Made by a program: the position numbers and the translations under genes
Assembly: GCA_903862935.1 (NCBI GenBank)
Contig: CAIOZY010000048.1
Coordinates: forward strand, 1-50,652
Origin: an uncultured Opitutaceae bacterium
GTDB taxonomy: Bacteria; Verrucomicrobiota; Verrucomicrobiia; Opitutales; Opitutaceae
Length of the DNA: 50,652 nucleotides
Reading direction: 5' to 3'
The notes under the pieces: model-generated
Seen by the model: only the letters and a program-made list of their open reading frames with translations
Told to the model about the DNA's origin: nothing
Databases searched by the model: none
Part shown: one piece after another, positions 45,801 through 50,652 of the stretch
Numbering within the stretch: the stretch's first letter is position 1
How the letters are laid out: each line of letters begins with the position of its first letter

Positions 45801-48800
45801 GTGCGTTGGCGGCGTCCAGCTCGGCCGCCGCGCTTTCCTGACCCTTGGACTTCAAAGCCGCGAGGTCCGCCCTCGCCTTTTCGGCCGTGGCGCGGGCCGA
45901 TTCGGCGTCCTGCTTTGCCGCTACCAGTTGCCCTTGGAGCGTCTCGATTTCAGAGCCGGCCTTCGCTCGGGCGGACTCAAGATTTCTTTTCGCAGCCCAT
46001 AGTTCGGTGTTCTCCACACCCAGCGCATCAACCTTAGCCGAAGCGTCCCTGAATCGCGCCTGAAGCGCATCGTTTTCGGCCAACTTGGCCTGTAGTTCTG
46101 CAACCCGCGCGTTGGCGCTGGCCAGCTCGGTCCCCGCACCCTCTTGGGCCTTGGCCTTTAGAGCTACGAGGTCAGCCTTTGCCTTCTCGGCAGCAGCGCG
46201 GGCCGACTCAGCTTCTTGCTTTGCCGCGACCAGTTCCGCGTTCTTCGCCCGGATCGATTCGAGCACCCTCGCGGAGGCGTCCCGGTCCTGGGCCTGAAGG
46301 GCCTCGTTTGCAGAGAGCTTGGCCTGGAGTTCGGCGATGCGTTTGCCGGCTGATTCGACCTCGGCCGCGCGGTCCGCAGCAGCGTGTTCGCTCGCTGCGA
46401 GCTTTGCCTGGAGTGTTTCGAAGTCTCCGCGGTTCCTGTCAGCCGAGCCCTGCGCCTGCATCTGGATGGCCTCGGCCTCCTGCTTGGCCCGCGTAAGCTC
46501 GTTGTTCTTCTCGAGAAGGGAATCGAGAAGCTTTCTGACCGAGTCCTTTGTCTGCGCCTGTTGCGCGTCGCTGGCTGAAAGCCTCTCTTTGAGCTGGGCG
46601 ATTTGCTTGTTGGCGGCATCCGCCTCGGCTGAGCGGTCTGCGGCAGCCTTCTCGCTTGCGGCGAGCCTTGCCTGCGCCGCCTCGAGGTCGGCGTGGGCCT
46701 TCTGCGCGGCTGCTAGCTTGGCCTGCGCGGGGTCCAAGAGAGCCCGAACCTTCGCCGCGTCCTCCTCGGCGCGGGCTAAGGCCGCCGCGGCCTGGGCCTT
46801 GTTCCGGTCCAATTGATCGGTCAGTTCCTGGATTCGCCTCCCTAGATTGTCCCGCTCCTTGGTCAGCGCAGCAATGGCCGCCGTATGGTCCGCCTCGGCC
46901 CGCTCGCTGTAGCCGGCTTTTTGCTGGAGCTCTGCAAGCCTCCGGTTTGAGGCCTCCAGCTGCGCCGCCCGTTCAGCCAGGGCGCTCTCCCCGGCAAGCA
47001 GCTTTCCACGCAGGGATTCCAACTCGCTGCGGGCCTGCGCATAGGCCGCCTCAAGGCCTGCCTTCGACTTCGCCGCCTCGTCCTGGACGCGCACCAGGGC
47101 CGCGATCCTGGCCTTTTGCTCGGCTTCGGACCTCTCAACGGCCCCCAGCCTGTCCTGAAGCTCCCCCACCCGCGTGTTCGCGGACGCAAGCTCGGCAGCC
47201 CGCTCGGTGGCGGTCTTGTCGCTGTTGTCCAGCTTGAGCCTGAGAAAATCTAGTTCCGCCTGGGTCTTCTCCAAGGCGGCCTGGGCCTTGGCCCTCGAAG
47301 CCTCGGCTTCCTGGCTCGCAACAGCCAGGCCGTCCCGCGCCTTGGCGAGTTCGGAGACCTTGGGCTCCGGACCGGGAGTTCCGGAGGCTGCAAGCTTTTG
47401 CTCCAGCTCAGCCACCCGTCGATTCGCGGCCTCCAGCTGGGAGGCGCGCTCTGCGGATACCTTCTCGCTATCGTCGAGCTTCAACCGCAGGAAACCCAGA
47501 TCGGCTTGAACCTTGTCATACGAGACACGGATTTTCGCCCGGGCCGACTCTGCGTCCTGGCTGGCCTTCGCCAGATCGTCCCTCTGCCGGGTGACCGCCG
47601 CTAGCTTCGCCTCCACATCCGGCGAGGCTTTTCCAGCGGCCGCAGCCCGGGCCTCCAGCGCGGAAAGTTCCGCGCGTATTTTTTCGGAGGCCGCCTGGGC
47701 CTGCGAGTAGGCCTGCTCAAGATTGTCCTTCGACTTTGCAAGCTCGCCGTTCTGAGCCCGGAGCACCTCTAGCTTCGAGGCCATCTCACGCGTCTGCGCC
47801 TGCGCGGCATCTAGCTGTGAGGTCCGGTCCGCCAGGGCCTTCTCGTCGGTCCCGATTTTGGCCTGCACTGCCGCAAGATCTGCCCGCGCCCTGTCCGCTG
47901 CGGCCTCGGCCTGCGCCCTGCCTGCCTCAGCCTCCTGCCGGGCTTTCTCCAGCCCTGCGCGCTCCTTGGCAATAGCCGCCAGCCTTGCCTCCCGCTCGGG
48001 CCCCAAAATCTCCGAGCCCTTCTCCTTCGCCTGAAGTTCCTCCAGACTCTTGTTCGCAACCTCGAGCTGGGCAACACGCTCTGTCAAGGCCCGCTCGCTC
48101 GCAGCCGACTTCGCACGCAGCTCTTCAAAGTTGGCCTGCGCCTTGTCCGACACGGCAAGCCTTGCCTGCATCGAATCCACGAGGGTACGGGCCTTGGCGG
48201 CTGACTGCTGGGATCTTGCGACTGCCGCCACAGCCTCGTCCTTGGCCTGGGCCAGCTGCTCAGTGAGGCTGCGAGCCTTCTCGGCAAGGGTGTTCCTGTC
48301 CTGGGTAAGGGTCTCGATCACGGCCCGCTGCTCAAGCTCCGCCTTGCTCCCCGCGGCGAGCTTGGCCCGGAGTTGGGACAGCTCAGCTGTGGTGCTCTCA
48401 AGGCGGGCGGCGAGTTCCGCGGAGTTCTGGGCGCTCGCGGCAATCTTCGTCTGCACCGGCTCAAGCAGCCCCCTGGCTTGGCTTGCATCCTCCCGGGCGC
48501 GAGCCACTGCAGCGGCGGCCTCCCTCTTGGTCTGGGCAAACTGTTCGGCAAGGGTCTGAAGACCCTTGGAGAGGGTGTCTCTCTCCGTCGCGAGAGCCGC
48601 CAGGCGCTGGTTCGCCGTATCCAGCTGCGCGGCGCGTTCCGCAGAGGTCTTCTCCTCGGCAGCGAGTTTTGCGTTTGCCGACTCAAGCAGGGTGAGGCTC
48701 TTCCGGGAGCTCTCTTGCGCCTGGACCACCGCCGCACCGGAATCAACCCGGAGCCGGGAAAGCTGCTCGGCAAGGTCTTGGGCGTTCTTGGCAAGGCCGT

Positions 48801-50493
48801 CCCTCTCCCTTGCAAGCGCCTGGAGCCTTGCGTCCTGGCCGGGTTCCACCCTTCCCACAGCGGCTAGCCGCTCCGAGAGCTGGGCGATCTGCCTCTTGGC
48901 CGCATCCAGAGCCGTATCAGATGCGGCGCGCAACTCCTCGGTTTCGCGCCGGGCAGCGATCAGCTGGGTGCGGAGCTGCTCCGTCTCAGAACTCTGCCTT
49001 GCGGCGGCGGCAGCCTTTGTCGTGGCCTCCGCAAGCCTCGACTCCAGCGCGGCTTTCTCGGCGGCGAGGGCTTGTCCCGCCTGGGCGGCCTGGGCCAGGC
49101 GTTCGTTCTCGCTCTTCAGCTTGGCGTTGGCGACCTGCAGTCCCCCGAGGGTCCGGTTGAGCGTGGCGACTTCCGCCTCCAGTGCCTTGGGCCCCTGGGG
49201 GACCGCCGCCGTGCCATCCTGGGCCTTTAGTCCTTCGATCCTTGCCCGGGCGTCCTGGAACTGAATGTTGAGCTTCCCCAGTTCGATGATCGAACTCTGC
49301 TCCTCGGACTCGAGCCGCGCGTTGTCCTGCTCCAGATCCCGGATCTTCGACTTAAGGGCGGCTATGTCCCCGGCATCCGCGTTGGTAACCGAGGTTCCCC
49401 CTTTGAGCTGGGCCTCGAGACGGGACGCCTGATCAGTGGCCGTGGTTTTCGCGGCCCGAAGGCTTTCTACATTGATCTCCAGGAGCTTGATCTTTCTGCG
49501 GAGTTCCTCCGCCGCTGCCGCCGAGACCGAGTCCCTCATCACCGCGTGCGCCGCCTGAAGACGCTCGGAAAGTGAGGCGTTCTCTTCCCGGAGGAGTCGG
49601 AGGTTCGCGGCAATCCGCGCGTTCTCCGAGCGCGCCTTTTCAAGCTCAGCCGCAATCCCGTCGGAACCGGCCGGCGTCTGATCCGCCGCCACAGATTCCG
49701 TGCTCAGTCGCACTTCCTTGGCAGGCTGTGGTCGCCCTCCCATCTCGGCCCGGATGGCCGCAAGTCTCGATCTGGCGTCGTCGATCTGGGACGGGGTGAG
49801 GGATGTGGCGACAAGGTCTCTCCCTTTCGCCGAGATCCCGTTTTCAACGGCCAGCGTGAGCCAGGCGAACGCGGAGATCGGATCCGGAGGGTTGGAGCCA
49901 AAGCCGTTTGCGAGAAGCAGGCCGTAGTTGTTTTGGGCCTTCGCAAAATTCTGGATCGCAGCCGCCCGGTAGAGCTTTGCCGCGGCTGCCGGGTCCGCCG
50001 CCGATCCCCTCCCTGATTCGAGCATCAGGGCCAGGTTAAACTGGGCTGGCGCGTAGCCCTGCGCGGCGGCCGTCCGGTAATAATTCTGGGCGGACTCCTC
50101 GTCCTTGGAGACGCCGCGCCCCATTTCGTAGTCGAGTCCCAGATTGTACTGCGCCTCAGGCAGCCCCTTGTCAGCGGCCTGCCTCAGCCAGAGTACGGAC
50201 TCGGTCTCGTTGCGGGCGACCCCCCTGCCCGCAGCGTACATGTTGGCCACGTTGAACTGCGCAGGCGTGTAACCCTGCCATGCTGCGGACAGATAAAGAT
50301 GGAACGCCTCGGCGAAATCGACAGCCACCCCATCGCCGCGCTCGTACATGGATCCAAGGGTGAACTGCGCCACCGCCGAACCCTCGCGGGCCTGTTTTTT
50401 GAGGGTTGAAAGGTCCAGTTGGCTCTCCGCCGCCTCAAGGCTCGCCAATCCTCCAAGCATGGCGAGAAGGCAGATTTTTGCCCAGGAGACCAT
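42862..50493 (-). CDS. giant exported Sel1 / coiled-coil / LysM protein (2,543 residues)
   Basis: 2,543 residues, the largest gene here. A signal peptide (MVSWAKICLLAMLGGLASLEA, cleavage about 21-23) predicts export. Five Sel1-like 36-residue repeats follow at 38-73, 74-109, 110-145, 146-181 and 182-219 (pattern G-x-x-x-A-Q-(F/Y)-N-L-x-x-x-Y-x-x-G-x-G-x). From about 275 to 2455 lies an unbroken, Ala/Glu/Lys/Gln/Arg-rich coiled coil with few Gly or Pro, built from units such as A-S-E-K-A-x-A-D-R-A-x-(Q/E)-L-(E/D)-A-A-N-x-x-(I/V). Residues about 2460-2493 are a Pro/Ala linker, and 2494-2543 a LysM domain (YVVQEGDTLTRISFRQYG...PGQKLKIP). I see no cysteine after the signal. Sel1 repeats usually bind proteins and LysM binds peptidoglycan. 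Role unknown; related in plan, but not order, to FimV. Confidence 0.9.
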   Translation of the reverse strand: MVSWAKICLLAMLGGLASLEAAESQLDLSTLKKQAREGSAVAQFTLGSMYERGDGVAVDFAEAFHLYLSAAWQGYTPAQFNVANMYAAGRGVARNETESVLWLRQAADKGLPEAQYNLGLDYEMGRGVSKDEESAQNYYRTAAAQGYAPAQFNLALMLESGRGSAADPAAAAKLYRAAAIQNFAKAQNNYGLLLANGFGSNPPDPISAFAWLTLAVENGISAKGRDLVATSLTPSQIDDARSRLAAIRAEMGGRPQPAKEVRLSTESVAADQTPAGSDGIAAELEKARSENARIAANLRLLREENASLSERLQAAHAVMRDSVSAAAAEELRRKIKLLEINVESLRAAKTTATDQASRLEAQLKGGTSVTNADAGDIAALKSKIRDLEQDNARLESEEQSSIIELGKLNIQFQDARARIEGLKAQDGTAAVPQGPKALEAEVATLNRTLGGLQVANAKLKSENERLAQAAQAGQALAAEKAALESRLAEATTKAAAAARQSSETEQLRTQLIAARRETEELRAASDTALDAAKRQIAQLSERLAAVGRVEPGQDARLQALARERDGLAKNAQDLAEQLSRLRVDSGAAVVQAQESSRKSLTLLESANAKLAAEEKTSAERAAQLDTANQRLAALATERDTLSKGLQTLAEQFAQTKREAAAAVARAREDASQARGLLEPVQTKIAASAQNSAELAARLESTTAELSQLRAKLAAGSKAELEQRAVIETLTQDRNTLAEKARSLTEQLAQAKDEAVAAVARSQQSAAKARTLVDSMQARLAVSDKAQANFEELRAKSAASERALTERVAQLEVANKSLEELQAKEKGSEILGPEREARLAAIAKERAGLEKARQEAEAGRAQAEAAADRARADLAAVQAKIGTDEKALADRTSQLDAAQAQTREMASKLEVLRAQNGELAKSKDNLEQAYSQAQAASEKIRAELSALEARAAAAGKASPDVEAKLAAVTRQRDDLAKASQDAESARAKIRVSYDKVQADLGFLRLKLDDSEKVSAERASQLEAANRRVAELEQKLAASGTPGPEPKVSELAKARDGLAVASQEAEASRAKAQAALEKTQAELDFLRLKLDNSDKTATERAAELASANTRVGELQDRLGAVERSEAEQKARIAALVRVQDEAAKSKAGLEAAYAQARSELESLRGKLLAGESALAERAAQLEASNRRLAELQQKAGYSERAEADHTAAIAALTKERDNLGRRIQELTDQLDRNKAQAAAALARAEEDAAKVRALLDPAQAKLAAAQKAHADLEAAQARLAASEKAAADRSAEADAANKQIAQLKERLSASDAQQAQTKDSVRKLLDSLLEKNNELTRAKQEAEAIQMQAQGSADRNRGDFETLQAKLAASEHAAADRAAEVESAGKRIAELQAKLSANEALQAQDRDASARVLESIRAKNAELVAAKQEAESARAAAEKAKADLVALKAKAQEGAGTELASANARVAELQAKLAENDALQARFRDASAKVDALGVENTELWAAKRNLESARAKAGSEIETLQGQLVAAKQDAESARATAEKARADLAALKSKGQESAAAELDAANARVAELQTKLADGEALRARFRDVSAKLESLSAENAELLTARKNLEEARAKAGSELETLQGQLVAARRDAESARTAAEKARADLAALKSKAQEGAAAELAVANARLAELQTKLAESDALQARFRDVSTKLESLSAENAELLASKKSLEEARAKAGSEFEALQGRLAVSESALAERTSQLEAAGRQIGELRQEVARGEKPNAEAEARIAALARERDELAKTVQGLNEQVAQIKVEAAAAAELRAKNSELLKDLEVAKKSADAALASQAEIAKAAPNQEAVRFEMRTLQEHVRQLESQAAENEKNSADEIAAVARQLSQLRDTNRALSEANRLLLTSKAGEESDVKAQADGLASENGKLKAENASLAQQVAQLQQSSEKSQLELLNLRGQLSDAGRKGSEEIDILRSKLAASEKAGADKASELDTAKKQLADQEKEISGFQDKLGEAEKTRAELEAASRQLAAQQQELSGLRGKLSSGEALQAQVSDLSRKLDTLRSENAELSRARRDSDAAQAEARASAEKAKAELGSLQARLAAGDKAAADGASQIEAAARQLASLRQEVSGLREKLAAAEKTGGDRSSELDTAKRQLADQEKEISGLQDRLGEAEKARAELAGAARQMAAQQQELTGLRERLAAGETLQAQVSDLSRKLDTLRAENAELSRARRDSDTVQAEARAAADKAATEISSLRDRLAAGDKAAADGASQLEAAARQLTSLHQEVSGLREKLAAAEKAGSDRFSEADTTKKQLAEQEKELASMQDRIASSETLQTQVKDLSGKLEVLRAENAELAKAKQDLDAARTQALADLEALRPKLASSDKASAERASQLDAVEKQLADAQRDLAALRTEGTRAREAAAAAERDRTSRLAQLQQENTALAARLRVAQSTLEQIASAARVLNGGASFPSRLPPAPQAQAPSSTPAPAPQAAPTRTYVVQEGDTLTRISFRQYGTASRWQDIYDANRDVLRGENSLQPGQKLKIP
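42865..43014 (-). other. LysM domain of the giant protein
   Basis: Codons 2494-2543 encode a complete LysM domain: YVVQEGDTL, an ISFRQYGTASRWQDIYDANRD middle and the PGQKLKIP end. It predicts attachment to peptidoglycan at the C-terminus. Confidence 0.9.
43561..44600 (-). repeat. 480-bp tandem in-frame repeats in the coiled coil
   Basis: The sequence repeats with an exact 480-bp (160-codon) period: units begin at 43561, 44041 and, partially, 44521. Comparing 43621-43740 with 44101-44220 by eye gives 111 identical bases of 120 without gaps; the 60 bases from 43861 and from 44341 share 50. Each unit encodes the same run of coiled-coil segments (QLADQEKEISGLQD, AQVSDLSRKLDTLR, ENAELSRARRDSD). 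Confidence 0.9.
45325..46242 (-). repeat. 306-bp tandem in-frame repeats in the coiled coil
   Basis: Three copies with an exact 306-bp (102-codon) period, seen with several anchors (45341, 45647, 45953 for one word; 45431, 45737, 46043 for another). A shorter related unit (234 bp spacing) follows at about 46277. Each encodes the segment set AESARxxAEKARADLAALK, ELxxANARVAELQTKLA, RFRDVSAKLESLSAENAELL and KAGSELETLQGQL. Unit edges are approximate. Confidence 0.88.
49836..50382 (-). other. five Sel1-like repeats of the giant protein
   Basis: Codons 38-219 form five consecutive 36-residue Sel1 repeats (alpha/alpha solenoid). They sit directly after the signal peptide and could be a protein-binding head on the coiled-coil stalk. 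The last repeat is slightly irregular, with an extra NPPDP. Confidence 0.85.
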
Positions 50494-50595
50494 TGGGTGG
50501 ATTCGTAGGTGTCAGTTGTGTCCGTCAAGTTCAGCAAAATGGGGCCATGGAGCGGTGAGGATTGGAAAGATAGTTTAAGATATGGGGTGGGGCCA
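50494..50595. other. upstream region of the giant gene
   Basis: About 100 bases before the giant protein start codon. There is no clear SD. A relatively AT-rich patch (about 50555-50580) could be its promoter, but I cannot assign boxes. Confidence 0.3.
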
Positions 50596-50620
50596 GGGGC
50601 GGGGGCGCAGCCCCCGCCCC
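50596..50620. repeat. perfect GC hairpin at right edge
   Basis: GGGGCGGGGGC (596-606) and GCCCCCGCCCC (610-620) form a perfect 11-bp stem with a 3-nt loop. No T-run follows on either strand, so it is not a classical terminator; it may be a dispersed GC-rich repeat or transcript-end structure. Confidence 0.6.
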
Positions 50621-50652
50621 GCTCGTGAGTGTCAGGCGGCCTTTCGTGCGGG

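Noticed and set aside
1-50652. tRNA, rRNA, insertion sequence, integrase or phage features
   Set aside because: I found no cloverleaf, transposase or integrase-like translation, or flanking direct repeats anywhere in the window.

Overview
This is a high-GC, gene-dense stretch of chromosome from a Gram-negative bacterium, most likely in the Verrucomicrobiota (Opitutales-like). Pointers are a stand-alone SWIB-domain protein (a eukaryote-like domain found mainly in Chlamydiae and Verrucomicrobiota), a glycine-rich RRM protein, a TonB receptor and DUF481 outer-membrane protein, DUF1573/cytochrome proteins, and many genes without a Shine-Dalgarno that instead carry a TTAA-CCC type leader just before the start codon. 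The taxonomic call is inference. About 40 protein genes are supported. I see no tRNA, rRNA, insertion sequence, prophage or CRISPR array.

Layout. 86-9641 is entirely minus strand: a secreted Ig-like/Trp-repeat protein, SWIB, a two-gene heterodimeric ABC exporter, a secreted protein of unknown function, an MscS channel, a DCC thiol-oxidoreductase-like protein and two tandem Hsp20 chaperones. 9990-25642 is mixed housekeeping: a secreted alpha/beta hydrolase, a DUF1573-cytochrome c fusion, a PatB-type C-S lyase, a tRNA-dihydrouridine synthase, MarC, a lipoprotein, an FKBP isomerase, an Fe-S type uracil-DNA glycosylase, an RRM protein, a DUF3016 protein, MalQ, a penicillin-acylase-family Ntn hydrolase, a deoxyribosyltransferase/uracil phosphoribosyltransferase salvage pair, a DUF481 beta-barrel and an RlmI-like methyltransferase. 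25656-30565 holds CstA, a divergent sodium/solute symporter and an ArgE-type deacylase.

30629-35265 is a tight three-gene minus-strand operon: TonB-dependent receptor, then YfiR, then a CHASE8-like hybrid histidine kinase. It looks like an outer-membrane-to-cytoplasm signalling line in which a YfiR protein is paired with a kinase instead of the usual diguanylate cyclase. 35426-40092 is a four-gene plus-strand operon (Gfo/Idh/MocA oxidoreductase, DMT permease, aldehyde dehydrogenase, OSBS/NAAAR-type enolase-superfamily enzyme) facing an aldo/keto reductase. It is probably a small-molecule catabolic unit of unknown substrate.

42862-50493 is the most striking object: one 2,543-residue exported protein made of five Sel1 repeats, about 2,200 residues of Ala/Glu/Lys/Gln-rich coiled coil containing two families of exact-period internal duplications (480 bp and 306 bp), a Pro/Ala linker and a C-terminal LysM domain. 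It is a candidate peptidoglycan-anchored periplasmic fibre or scaffold that I cannot match to a named system.
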